Below, in pieces: positions 36,933 through 45,528 of a stretch of DNA of 64,000 nt. Source of the stretch: Sulfitobacter undariae (GTDB lineage Bacteria; Pseudomonadota; Alphaproteobacteria; Rhodobacterales; Rhodobacteraceae). A program made the position numbers and the translations under genes. The first letter of the stretch is position 1, and every line of letters begins with the position of its first letter. The stretch lies in the NCBI RefSeq assembly GCF_014196805.1, contig NZ_JACIEI010000008.1, forward strand, positions 1-64,000. Direction: 5' to 3'. Below the pieces are notes generated by a model. It searched no databases. It had not been told where the DNA came from and saw nothing but the letters and a program-made list of their open reading frames with translations.

Positions 36933-38237
36933 ATGGCTGATCTAACAACCGATTTCCTTGGCATTAAATCCCCCAATCCTTTCTGGCTGGCCTCTGCGCC
37001 GCCAACAGACAAAGAGTACAACGTCCGCCGCGCCTATGAGGCAGGGTGGGGCGGTGTGGTCTGGAAGACCTTGGGCATGGAAGGCCCGCCTGTGGTTAAT
37101 GTCAACGGGCCGCGTTATGGGGTGATCCACGGGGCGGATCGCCGCGTGTTGGGGCTCAATAACATTGAGCTGATCACGGATCGTGATTTGCAAACCAATC
37201 TGGATGAAATCACCCGTGTAAAAGCAGACTATCCCGACCGTGCGCTGATCGTGTCCATCATGGTCCCGTGCGAGGAACAAGCGTGGAAAGATATTCTACC
37301 GCTGGTTGAGGCAACGGGTGCGGATGGCATTGAGCTGAACTTTGGCTGCCCGCATGGCATGTCTGAACGGGGCATGGGCGCAGCGGTGGGGCAGGTGCCC
37401 GAGTACATCGAAATGGTGACGCGCTGGTGCAAGCAGTATTATTCCAAGCCTGTGATTGTGAAGCTTACGCCGAATATCACGGATGTCCGCCTGCCTGCAG
37501 CGGCCGCACGACGTGGCGGTGCGGATGCAGTGAGTTTGATCAATACGATCAATTCGGTCATTTCAGTCAACCTTGACACGATGAGTCCCGAGCCGAGTAT
37601 TGACGGTAAGGGCAGCCATGGTGGCTATTGCGGGCCAGCAGTTAAGCCGATTGCGCTGAGCATGGTATCAGAGATCGCGCGTGCGCCTGCCACGGCAGGA
37701 TTGCCGATCAGTGGCATCGGGGGCGTGACCACTTGGCGTGATGCGGCTGAGTTTATTACGCTGGGCTGTGGCAACGTGCAGGTTTGCACAGCTGCCATGA
37801 CCTATGGCTTTAAGGTGGTGCAAGAGATGATTTCGGGTCTGTCCGAATGGATGGACGAAAAGGGTCATACGTCTATTCAGGACTTCATGGGGGCAGCCGT
37901 ACCCAACACAACTGATTGGCAATATCTGAACCTGAATTATGTGGCCAAGGCATCTATAAATCAGGATGATTGCATCAGTTGCGGACGCTGCTTTGCTGCA
38001 TGTGAGGATACATCACATCAGGCCATTGCCATGTCGGACGATCGTACCTTTTCGGTGATCGAAGAGGAGTGTGTGGCATGTAACCTCTGCGTTGAGGTTT
38101 GCCCGATTGAAGATTGCATTACTATGGTGCCGATGGATGCAGGCAGTACCGACCCGCGGACTGGCAAGGTTGTCGAGAAGGATTATGCTAATTGGACAAT
38201 GCACCCTAACAACCCTGCGGCCACTGCGGCTGAATGA
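36933..38237 (+). CDS. preA: Dihydropyrimidine dehydrogenase (NAD+) subunit PreA
   Basis: This 434-aa subunit carries the FMN-binding dihydroorotate-dehydrogenase-like barrel and two C-terminal [4Fe-4S] motifs. The barrel shows PFWLASAPPTD, the active-site loop NFGCPHGMSERGMGA near residue 137 and SGIGGVTTWRDA near 257. The ferredoxin part has CISCGRCFAACED near 347 and CVACNLCVEVCP near 382. It catalyses the first step of the reductive pyrimidine pathway whose later steps are encoded at 39-42 kb. Confidence 0.95.
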   Translation: MADLTTDFLGIKSPNPFWLASAPPTDKEYNVRRAYEAGWGGVVWKTLGMEGPPVVNVNGPRYGVIHGADRRVLGLNNIELITDRDLQTNLDEITRVKADYPDRALIVSIMVPCEEQAWKDILPLVEATGADGIELNFGCPHGMSERGMGAAVGQVPEYIEMVTRWCKQYYSKPVIVKLTPNITDVRLPAAAARRGGADAVSLINTINSVISVNLDTMSPEPSIDGKGSHGGYCGPAVKPIALSMVSEIARAPATAGLPISGIGGVTTWRDAAEFITLGCGNVQVCTAAMTYGFKVVQEMISGLSEWMDEKGHTSIQDFMGAAVPNTTDWQYLNLNYVAKASINQDDCISCGRCFAACEDTSHQAIAMSDDRTFSVIEEECVACNLCVEVCPIEDCITMVPMDAGSTDPRTGKVVEKDYANWTMHPNNPAATAAE

Positions 38238-38241
38238 GACG

Positions 38242-38565
38242 TCACACCTCTCTGCGGGCGGCGGCATATGCGGCTGCTGCCTGTAGAATGGGCGCTGTTG
38301 GTAGGGGATTGGGCGGCGCGTAGCGGTCCAGTTCAGCGGGATGGTTTGTGTCGTTTGGCACCCCGTTAGAGGTCTTGGGATCGCGCCGCGCCTCTTGCGC
38401 TATTTCAAGCGCGGCATTTTGCGTGGGTACTACAGCCGAAACACGGGGCGCGCTGCTGCGCGTGGTTCGAATTTCTTCTAGGGTGTCAGATTTGGTCGCT
38501 TCTATTGATGGCTGGGGCGGCAACGCACTCAGGCTCATCAAATTGACGGGTATTGAAAACGTCAT
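38242..38565 (-). CDS. Hypothetical small Ala/Pro-rich protein
   Basis: I do not recognise this 107-aa protein. It is rich in Ala, Pro, Ser and Arg, has no signal or membrane segment and looks mostly disordered, apart from a short basic Ala-rich C-terminus. It converges on preA with a 4-base gap and lies downstream of the RutR-type gene on the same strand. Its stop position and lack of overlap suggest a real gene, but coding evidence is modest. Confidence 0.5.
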   Translation of the reverse strand: MTFSIPVNLMSLSALPPQPSIEATKSDTLEEIRTTRSSAPRVSAVVPTQNAALEIAQEARRDPKTSNGVPNDTNHPAELDRYAPPNPLPTAPILQAAAAYAAARREV

Positions 38566-38654
38566 AATTGGCCCTTCAACAATATAGACCCGCCACCCAA
38601 TCTGAAAATAGCCTCTAATAAGTTAACAAAGAGCTAAAGGAGACGGAGCGCGAC

Positions 38655-39278
38655 TTATTGTTGAATGGGCTGCAATAGCTTTCGAAACATCTGTTCCAAA
38701 TGCTGTTGTGCGCCCTTTGCCGGGTCTGCATTATCGAGCAAAAAGGCTACCTGAACGCCAAAGTCTGCGTAATGCTGTGTCGTGGACCAGATGGAAAAAA
38801 TCAGATGTGCGGGGTCAATCGGTGCGAGTCGACCTGCATCAATCCAATCCTGAATCGCTTTGCATTTTTGGTCAAACAGCGGTTTCAATTCATCTTTGAG
38901 GTGTTCCGCCATGCGCGGTGCACCTTGCAGCATTTCCCCCGCAAACAGGCGGCTTTCGGCTGGTAACTCTAGCGCCATATCCAGCTTTAACCGGACGTAC
39001 CCCAGCAGCTCTTCTACGGGGTCGCCATCGGGGTTCAATTCGATCAGTGGATCAAGCCATGTTTCAAGTAACTGACTGAGAAGGGTCACATAAATTTCGT
39101 TCTTCCCGTCGAAGTAATAGAGTAAATTCGGCTTGCTCAGGCCCGCGCCATTGGCAATTGCGTCCAGCGTGGCACCGCCGTAGCCATCACGCGAAAACAC
39201 GTCCAGCGCGGAATCAAGAATCAGGCGACGGTTGCGCATCTGGATGCGGCTTGGCTTCTTTGGAGTTGGGTCTGACAC
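38655..39278 (-). CDS. rutR: TetR-family regulator of pyrimidine catabolism (RutR-type)
   Basis: This 207-aa repressor has an N-terminal helix-turn-helix (ILDSALDVFSRDGYGGATLD then GLSKPNLLYYFDGKNEIY) and the RutR-like C-terminal half, including the DFGVQVAFLL segment near residue 180. E. coli RutR binds uracil and thymine and releases TTGACCANNTGGTCAA. The start is GTG. It is divergent from the carbamoylase gene and sits between the two catabolic units, each preceded by a matching palindrome. The exact ligand is inferred. Confidence 0.85.
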   Translation of the reverse strand: MSDPTPKKPSRIQMRNRRLILDSALDVFSRDGYGGATLDAIANGAGLSKPNLLYYFDGKNEIYVTLLSQLLETWLDPLIELNPDGDPVEELLGYVRLKLDMALELPAESRLFAGEMLQGAPRMAEHLKDELKPLFDQKCKAIQDWIDAGRLAPIDPAHLIFSIWSTTQHYADFGVQVAFLLDNADPAKGAQQHLEQMFRKLLQPIQQ

Positions 39279-39381
39279 TAAGGGCTCCGCTAGGTGCTGG
39301 AAAAACAGGCAAAACAGGCTGCGGTATAATTTTGTTTATAAAGCAGTTCTTGACAGGAATGAAGTGAGGCGCAATCGTTGC

Positions 39382-39397
39382 TTTACCAAATGGTAAA
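39382..39397. promoter_or_regulatory. RutR-like operator upstream of the carbamoylase gene
   Basis: TTTACCA-AA-TGGTAAA is a perfect 16-base interrupted palindrome in the divergent region between rutR and the amidase gene. A TTGACA about 30 bases upstream may be the -35 element, placing the site near the transcription start. It shares TTTACCA with the site at 35531. Confidence 0.65.
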
Positions 39398-39446
39398 AAT
39401 TTAGCCATTTTCAAGCACTAGGATAATAGCGAATAGGAGCGAGCCG

Positions 39447-40697
39447 ATGCCAGCCCCCGGAGAAAACCTCAAAGTTAACCCTGATCGCCTATGGGACAGT
39501 TTGATGGACATGGCCAAGATCGGGCCGGGAATCGCGGGTGGGAATAATCGCCAGACATTGACCGATGAAGACGCCGAGGGGCGTGCCTTGTTCCAAAGCT
39601 GGTGTGAGGCGGCGGGGTGCACCATGGGTCTGGACCAGATGGGCAATATGTTTGCGCGGCGCGAAGGCACGGACCCCGATGCACTGCCTGTTTACATGGG
39701 CAGCCACTTGGATACGCAGCCCACGGGCGGTAAATACGACGGTGTCTTGGGTGTGCTGGGCGGCTTGGAAGTTCTGCGCTCTATGAATGATCTGGGGATC
39801 AAGACGAAACACCCGATTGTCTTGACCAATTTCACGAACGAAGAGGGCGCACGTTATGCCCCGCCGATGCTGTCCTCAGGTGTGATGGCGGGGATACACA
39901 CTCAGGACTGGGCGTATGCGCGTGTAGACGCCGAGGGCAAAACCTTTGGCGATGAATTGAAGCGCATTGGTTGGCGTGGCGAAGAAGAAGTGGGTGCGCG
40001 TAAAATGCACGCCTTCTTTGAGCTGCACATTGAACAAGGCCCAATTTTGGAAGCTGAAGGCAAAGACATCGGTGTCGTCACCCATGGACAGGGCCTGAGC
40101 TGGACCCAAGTGACCGTAAAGGGCAAAGACGCGCATACAGGCTCTACACCGATGCCGATGCGCCGTAATGCGGGCCTTGGGATGGCGCGGATATTGGAGA
40201 AGGTAGAGGAAATCGCATGGAGCCACGCGCCCCACGCAGTGGGTGCTGCGGGACATATCGAAGTTTACCCGAACTCGCGTAATGTGATCCCCGGTGAAGT
40301 GATCTTTACCGTCGATTTCCGCTCTCCCGAACTGAGCGTTATCGAGGATATGGAAGCGCGGCTGCGTGTTGAGGGCCAGAAAATCGCCGATGACATGGGG
40401 CTGGAAGTTGCCTTTGAAAAGATGGGCGGATTTGATCCCGTTGCCTTTGATGAGGGCTGTGTCACTGCGCTGCGCAACGCGGCGGAACGGCTGGGCTATT
40501 CCCACATGGACCTGATTTCAGGGGCAGGGCATGATGCCTGCTGGATGAATCGCCTGACGCCTACGGCGATGGTGATGTGCCCTTGTGTGGACGGGCTGAG
40601 CCATAATGAGGCGGAAGAGATCACCAAGGAATGGGCGATGGCAGGCGCGGATGTGCTGCTGCATGCGGTTGTGGAGACGGCGGAGATTGTGGGGTGA
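39447..40697 (+). CDS. Zn-dependent N-carbamoyl amidase (beta-ureidopropionase / carbamoylase family)
   Basis: This 416-aa M20-like hydrolase should convert N-carbamoyl-beta-alanine to beta-alanine, CO2 and ammonia, the last step of the reductive pathway. Metal ligands are visible: YMGSHLDTQPTGGKYDG (His and Asp) near residue 90, TNEEGAR (Glu-Glu) near 130, HIEQGP near 195 and SGAGHDACWM near 355. GTGSTP-like substrate residues lie near DAHTGSTPMPMRRNAG. GGAGCGAG precedes the ATG. The stop overlaps the next gene by four bases. Confidence 0.9.
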   Translation: MPAPGENLKVNPDRLWDSLMDMAKIGPGIAGGNNRQTLTDEDAEGRALFQSWCEAAGCTMGLDQMGNMFARREGTDPDALPVYMGSHLDTQPTGGKYDGVLGVLGGLEVLRSMNDLGIKTKHPIVLTNFTNEEGARYAPPMLSSGVMAGIHTQDWAYARVDAEGKTFGDELKRIGWRGEEEVGARKMHAFFELHIEQGPILEAEGKDIGVVTHGQGLSWTQVTVKGKDAHTGSTPMPMRRNAGLGMARILEKVEEIAWSHAPHAVGAAGHIEVYPNSRNVIPGEVIFTVDFRSPELSVIEDMEARLRVEGQKIADDMGLEVAFEKMGGFDPVAFDEGCVTALRNAAERLGYSHMDLISGAGHDACWMNRLTPTAMVMCPCVDGLSHNEAEEITKEWAMAGADVLLHAVVETAEIVG

Positions 40698-41026
40698 GAA
40701 TTTATCAAAAAGATGCAGATGGAATAGAAATTAAGACGGCACGTCGCTTTAGCTATCGGGATGGGTCAGCACCTAGATACCGAATATTCCCAGCGGACCG
40801 ACAGCGAAATTCTGAAAACGTACCACTAAATACTATCCAGCAAGAAATCGCATTTCTTACAGCTGAGGAGGCTGCGAAATTCTTGCTGCTGTATCCCGAT
40901 GCTTCGATCCGAATGGAGCCAGAAGGGAAAATTGTACGATCCAACATAGTAATTGATCGTGATGGTGACGAGCCGACAAACCTCAATGACACACTAAAAG
41001 ACGCCGATGCGGGTGAGGGTGAATAA
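40694..41026 (+). CDS. Hypothetical 110-aa protein inside the pyrimidine operon
   Basis: I do not recognise this protein. It begins with GTG in a GTGA overlap with the amidase stop and ends one base before the hydantoinase ATG, so it is translationally embedded in the operon. It is charged and soluble, with an N-terminal RIYQKDADGIEIKTARRFSY segment, a FLTAEEAAKFLLLYPDA helix and an acidic C-terminus. Base composition is more A/T-rich than its neighbours, which may signal later insertion. An earlier start at 40631 would overlap the amidase deeply and is unlikely. Confidence 0.65.
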   Translation: MRIYQKDADGIEIKTARRFSYRDGSAPRYRIFPADRQRNSENVPLNTIQQEIAFLTAEEAAKFLLLYPDASIRMEPEGKIVRSNIVIDRDGDEPTNLNDTLKDADAGEGE

Positions 41027-41027
41027 A

Positions 41028-42488
41028 ATGACCAAAGTAATCAAAGGCGGTACAATCGTTACCGCAGACCGCACTTGGAAAGCCGACGTTCTGATTGAAG
41101 GCGAGATCATCAAACAGATCGGCGAAGACTTGAAGGGCGACGAGTATATTGATGCGGAGGGGGCTTATGTGATCCCCGGCGGGATTGATCCGCATACGCA
41201 TTTAGAAATGCCGTTTATGGGCACCACTGCCGCTGAGACGTTTGAGAGTGGCACATGGGCTGCGGCCTGTGGCGGGACCACGATGATTGTTGATTTCTGC
41301 CTGCCCGGTGAAGATGGCAGCATCAAGAACGCGATCAATGAATGGCACCGTAAATCCGCCCCCCAAATTTGTAGCGATGTAGGGTATCACATGGCGATTA
41401 CGGGCTGGGATGAAAACGTCTTTAACGAGATGAAAGATGCCGTGGACATGGGCGTGAACTCGTTCAAGCACTTCATGGCCTATAAAGGCGCATTGATGAT
41501 CGAGGACGATGAAATGTTCGCGTCTTTCAAGCGCTGTGCCGAGTTGGGTGCGCTGCCGATGGTGCATGCGGAGAACGGCAATCTGGTTGCCGAGATGCAG
41601 CAAAAGTACTTTGACGAAGGGATCACAGGTCCGGAAGGTCACGCCTATTCCCGCCCACCTGAATTTGAAGGCGAAGCGGCGAACCGTGCTATCACCATTG
41701 CCGATGCGGCGGGGGTGCCTTTGTACATCGTGCATGTGTCGTGTGAACAGACCCATGAGGCGATCCGCCGTGCGCGCCAAAAAGGCATGCGGGTTTATGG
41801 AGAGCCTCTGATCCAGTTTTTGACATTGGACGAGAGCGAGTATTTTAACAAAGATTGGGATCACGCAGCGCGGCGTGTTATGTCGCCGCCGTTCCGCAGT
41901 AAGGATCATCAAGACAGCCTGTGGGCAGGATTGCAGGCGGGTAGCTTGCAAGTGGTAGCCACGGACCACGCAGCGTTTAGCACCGAGCAAAAACGGGCAG
42001 GCAAAGATGATTTCCGGATCATTCCCAACGGGTCTAACGGGCTGGAAGAACGTCTGGCGGTTCTGTGGACTGAAGGCGTGGAAACGGGCCGTTTGACGAT
42101 GAGCGAATTTGTTGCGGCAACCAGCACCAATGCTGCGAAAATCCTCAACATTTACCCGCGCAAAGGGGCAATTGTAGAAGGGGCGGATGCAGATATTGTT
42201 GTCTGGGACCCCAAGATCAGCAAGACGATCTCGCCTGCCAACCATCACTCGGTTCTCGACTATAACGTGTTTGAGGGTTTTGAGGTCAAAGCGCAGAGCC
42301 GCTATACCCTGAACCGTGGTGACGTAATTTGGGCGTGGGGGCAAAACAGCCAACCTAACCCGGGCCGTGGGCGGTTTATCCCGCGTCCTGCCTTTGCCTC
42401 GGCGAACATCGCGTTGAGCAAGTGGAAAGAGTTGAACGCGCCCAAGTTGATCAAGCGCGATCCGTTGAATATTCCGGCGGGGATTTGA
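41028..42488 (+). CDS. hydA: Dihydropyrimidinase (D-hydantoinase)
   Basis: This 486-aa amidohydrolase opens 5,6-dihydrouracil to N-carbamoyl-beta-alanine. The binuclear zinc site is conserved: GGIDPHTHLEMPF (HxH) near residue 60, carbamylated Lys in FKHFMAYKGALM near 150, His in YIVHVSCEQTHE and the catalytic Asp in ATDHAAF near 315. GAGGGTGAA precedes the ATG. It lies between the unknown 110-aa protein and the transporter genes, between the reactions of PreTA and the carbamoylase. Confidence 0.95.
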   Translation: MTKVIKGGTIVTADRTWKADVLIEGEIIKQIGEDLKGDEYIDAEGAYVIPGGIDPHTHLEMPFMGTTAAETFESGTWAAACGGTTMIVDFCLPGEDGSIKNAINEWHRKSAPQICSDVGYHMAITGWDENVFNEMKDAVDMGVNSFKHFMAYKGALMIEDDEMFASFKRCAELGALPMVHAENGNLVAEMQQKYFDEGITGPEGHAYSRPPEFEGEAANRAITIADAAGVPLYIVHVSCEQTHEAIRRARQKGMRVYGEPLIQFLTLDESEYFNKDWDHAARRVMSPPFRSKDHQDSLWAGLQAGSLQVVATDHAAFSTEQKRAGKDDFRIIPNGSNGLEERLAVLWTEGVETGRLTMSEFVAATSTNAAKILNIYPRKGAIVEGADADIVVWDPKISKTISPANHHSVLDYNVFEGFEVKAQSRYTLNRGDVIWAWGQNSQPNPGRGRFIPRPAFASANIALSKWKELNAPKLIKRDPLNIPAGI

Positions 42489-42516
42489 TGTTGATGCTGC
42501 AAACTGGAGTATCCCT

Positions 42517-43302
42517 GTGAGTGAAGCGCAAAGTGTGATCCGTGCAAAGGGTCTGGACCTGACGTTCCAGACAAACGACGGCCCTGTGCACGCTTTGAAA
42601 GGCGTTGATCTGGACATCAAACAGGGGGATTTCGTAAGCTTCATCGGGCCTTCGGGCTGCGGTAAAACGACGTTTTTGCGCGTGATGGCGGATTTAGAAC
42701 AGCCCACGGGCGGCGAGATCACCGTGAACGGTGTGACCCCCGAACAGGCGCGGAAGGCGCGGGCATATGGCTATGTGTTTCAGGCGGCGGGTTTGTATCC
42801 ATGGCGCACCATTGGCGGGAACATCCGCCTGCCGTTAGAGATCATGGGCGTGCCGAAGTCCGAGCATGCAGAGCGTGTGGCAAAGGTTTTGGAGCTGGTT
42901 GAGTTATCAGGGTTTGAGAGAAAATTCCCTTGGCAGTTATCAGGCGGCATGCAGCAGCGGGCCAGCATCGCGCGGGCATTATCGTTTGATGCGGATATTT
43001 TATTGATGGACGAACCCTTCGGCGCATTGGACGAGATCGTGCGCGACCACTTGAATGAACAGCTTTTGCATCTGTGGGAGCGGACACAAAAGACGATTGC
43101 CTTTGTGACCCATTCTATCCCTGAAGCCGTATATCTGAGCACGAAGATTGTTGTGATGTCCCCGCGGCCGGGGCGTATAACGGATGTGATCGAAAGCACC
43201 TTGCCCCGCGAGCGCCCTTTGGAAATCCGCGAAAGCCCCGAATTTTTGGCCATTGCGCACCGCGTACGAGAGGGATTGCGTGCGGGGCATTCGGATGAGT
43301 GA
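42517..43302 (+). CDS. ABC transporter ATPase, nitrate/taurine type, probable pyrimidine importer
   Basis: This 261-aa ATPase starts with GTG (GGAG upstream) and has Walker A GPSGCGKTTFLR, signature LSGGMQQRASIARAL, Walker B ILLMDEPFGALD and H-loop VTHSIPEAVYLS. It belongs to the SsuB/TauB/ThiZ group. With the two permeases and the binding protein it should form the importer of this operon. Substrate assignment to uracil, thymine or a hydantoin is by context. Confidence 0.9.
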   Translation: MSEAQSVIRAKGLDLTFQTNDGPVHALKGVDLDIKQGDFVSFIGPSGCGKTTFLRVMADLEQPTGGEITVNGVTPEQARKARAYGYVFQAAGLYPWRTIGGNIRLPLEIMGVPKSEHAERVAKVLELVELSGFERKFPWQLSGGMQQRASIARALSFDADILLMDEPFGALDEIVRDHLNEQLLHLWERTQKTIAFVTHSIPEAVYLSTKIVVMSPRPGRITDVIESTLPRERPLEIRESPEFLAIAHRVREGLRAGHSDE

Positions 43303-43723
43303 GTTCGTGCCAAGATTTGCGGATGTATCAGACGCGCCCGCCTGCGCGGCGATTGTACGCAACTGGCTAGACGGGACTGAATGGATGCCCGACGGGCCTG
43401 ACGTGGCCGAGCTGAGAAATATCATTTCTGAGGCCATTCCCAAGCGGGAATTCTGGGTGATTGGCGATCCGGTTGTGGGGTATCTGTCGCTTGATCCATC
43501 CTGTGATTTGATTGGCGGCCTTTATACTGCGCATCCGGGTTCTGGTGCTGGGAAGGCTTTGATTGACGCCGCAAAAGTAGGCCGTTCCTATGTGCAGCTT
43601 TGGACACATGAGGCCAATGTTGAGGCGCATCGATTTTACCACCGTGAAGGGTTTAAAATCATTGAGCGAAACAGCGAGGGAAGCGACGGCATCCCCGAGC
43701 TGCGGATGGAGTGGCGCGCATGA
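43295..43723 (+). CDS. GNAT-family N-acetyltransferase
   Basis: This 142-aa protein has the GNAT acetyl-CoA pattern: DAPACAAIVRNWL at the start, an acetyl-CoA loop in HPGSGAGKALIDAAK near residue 85 and ANVEAHRFYHREGFKIIE near 108. Its ATG overlaps the ATPase stop by eight bases and its stop overlaps the permease start by four, so it is embedded in the transporter operon. The acceptor is unknown; an amine or amino acid derived from pyrimidine breakdown, such as beta-alanine, is possible but unproven. Confidence 0.85.
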   Translation: MSEFVPRFADVSDAPACAAIVRNWLDGTEWMPDGPDVAELRNIISEAIPKREFWVIGDPVVGYLSLDPSCDLIGGLYTAHPGSGAGKALIDAAKVGRSYVQLWTHEANVEAHRFYHREGFKIIERNSEGSDGIPELRMEWRA

Positions 43724-44640
43724 GGTCGATCTTGCCCGTCTTAACTGTTGTCGCGGCGATACTCGGGATATGGCTGTTGGCCGTGATTCCGATGAACATG
43801 CATCTGGTGGCGGATCAGGGACAGCGTGATGGATTGGTGGTGCAGCCTGAAACACCTGCTGAACGGCAAGAGTTCAGCGGTTTGGGTCTGGCGATGCGAA
43901 ATCCTGATCTTATACCACTGACCTATAATTTCAAACGCCCGCGCCTGCCCAGCCCACAACAAGTGGCAGGCGAGATGTATGACACAATCTTCGGCAAGAA
44001 AATCACCTCTAAACGCTCGCTAGTCTATCATGGCTGGGTGACCTTGGCGCCGACCCTATTGGGTTTTGTGATTGGCACGGGCTTGGGAATTTTACTGGCT
44101 GTGGGGATTGTTTACAGCCGCGTGATGGACCGTTCGGTTATGCCCTGGGCGATTGTGAGCCAGACCATTCCTATTTTGGCACTGGCACCGATGGTGATTG
44201 TTGTTTTGGGCTCTATGGGTATTCAAGGGTTGTTCCCTAAATCACTGATCGCGGCGTATCTGTCATTTTTCCCTGTGGTTGTCGGGATGGTGAAAGGATT
44301 GCGTAGCCCGTCTGGCATGCAGTTGGATTTGCTCAGGACTTATCACGCGTCGAACACACAAGGCTTTTGGTCTTTGCGGTTGCCTGCGTCGTTACCCTAT
44401 CTTTTTGCGTCGCTCAAAATCGGCATTTCCGCGTCCCTTGTAGGCACTATCGTGGCTGAGTTGCCCACGGGCGCGCGTGCGGGTTTTGGGGCGCGGATGC
44501 TGGTGGGGGATCAATATGGTCAGCCTTTGGTATCGTGGGCCGCGCTTTTTGCGGCTGCGTTGACGGCGGCGGCGTTGGTCGGGCTGTTTAGCGCTATTGA
44601 GCGGATCACCCTCAAACGGATGGGGATGGCAGCGGCATGA
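43720..44640 (+). CDS. ABC transporter permease 1 (SsuC/TauC type)
   Basis: This 306-aa inner-membrane protein has a hydrophobic N-terminal segment, a soluble region, and then about six membrane segments with the permease core. The EAA-like loop reads LDLLRTYHASNTQGFWSLRL near residue 208. It starts with ATG in a 4-bp overlap with the GNAT stop and overlaps the second permease by four bases. Two different permeases indicate a heterodimeric channel. Confidence 0.85.
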   Translation: MRSILPVLTVVAAILGIWLLAVIPMNMHLVADQGQRDGLVVQPETPAERQEFSGLGLAMRNPDLIPLTYNFKRPRLPSPQQVAGEMYDTIFGKKITSKRSLVYHGWVTLAPTLLGFVIGTGLGILLAVGIVYSRVMDRSVMPWAIVSQTIPILALAPMVIVVLGSMGIQGLFPKSLIAAYLSFFPVVVGMVKGLRSPSGMQLDLLRTYHASNTQGFWSLRLPASLPYLFASLKIGISASLVGTIVAELPTGARAGFGARMLVGDQYGQPLVSWAALFAAALTAAALVGLFSAIERITLKRMGMAAA

Positions 44641-45479
44641 TGTATGTATTGCTTGCATTTGGAATTTGGGCAGCTGGTTGGTGGTTGAATTTGCGCTTGT
44701 CCAATGGCTCCAGCGCAGAGTTAACGGCGGTCAAAATTGCTGTGCCGGCTATCTTTGGACTGACGATTGTCATCGTCTGGGAACTGATGGTGCGAGGGTT
44801 CGAAGTGAACCCTGTGATTTTGCCAGCACCGACGTCGGTTTTGGCCCGTTTGGCGGATGAGGGATCAATCCTTTGGGCGGACTTTAAGCAGACTGTTCTT
44901 AAGGGCGCACTGGTCGGCTATATCATTGGTGCCATCGCTGCATTCGCCGTCGCGATATTGGCAGACCGATCCGAGTTTTTGACGCGGGGCATTTTGCCCG
45001 TTGGTGGGTTTATGGCCGCCCTGCCTATTGTGGGGACAGCCCCTATTCTGGTAAAGTGGTTGGGCAGTGATTGGGAATCCAAGGCGGCAGTGGTGGCTGT
45101 GATGGTGTTCTTCCCAATCCTAGTGAACACCGTTGCAGGGTTGAAGGACACCAACGCGATGCAACGCGATCTGATGCGCACCTATGCTGCTGGATATTGG
45201 CCAACCCTGTTCAAACTGCGCCTGCCGAGTGCGGCACCCTTCATCTTTAATGGTCTTAAAATTGGCACCACGCTGGCACTGATTGGTGCAATTGTTGCTG
45301 AATTTTTTGGCTCCCCGACTGTGGGAATGGGGTTTCGTATATCCACCAGCTTTGGACAGCTTGCGTTGGACATGGTCTGGGCAGAGATTGTTGTAGCAGC
45401 ATTGGCTGGTAGTGCATTTTATGGTGCGATGACATGGGTGGAGAAACGGGTGACCTTCTGGCACCCGTCACAGAGATAA
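44637..45479 (+). CDS. ABC transporter permease 2 (SsuC/TauC type)
   Basis: This 280-aa permease has six or so membrane segments and the EAA-like loop AMQRDLMRTYAAGYWPTLFK near residue 180. It is the partner of the preceding permease and is translationally coupled to it. The binding-protein gene follows after 49 bases, where a short GC-rich inverted repeat and GGAGG ribosome site lie. Confidence 0.87.
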   Translation: MMYVLLAFGIWAAGWWLNLRLSNGSSAELTAVKIAVPAIFGLTIVIVWELMVRGFEVNPVILPAPTSVLARLADEGSILWADFKQTVLKGALVGYIIGAIAAFAVAILADRSEFLTRGILPVGGFMAALPIVGTAPILVKWLGSDWESKAAVVAVMVFFPILVNTVAGLKDTNAMQRDLMRTYAAGYWPTLFKLRLPSAAPFIFNGLKIGTTLALIGAIVAEFFGSPTVGMGFRISTSFGQLALDMVWAEIVVAALAGSAFYGAMTWVEKRVTFWHPSQR

Positions 45480-45528
45480 CCAATGACCCCGCAAAGGGGC
45501 GTATTTCAACTGACTTGGAGGTCAAACG

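Noticed and set aside
41202..42722. Long 506-codon open frame on the minus strand
   Set aside because: It is antisense to the dihydropyrimidinase gene, whose plus-strand product has all catalytic motifs; the antisense frame has no family resemblance.
45480..45528. CCCCGCAAAGGGG hairpin before the binding-protein gene
   Set aside because: Only four base pairs around a short loop with no T-run; noted but not called a terminator.
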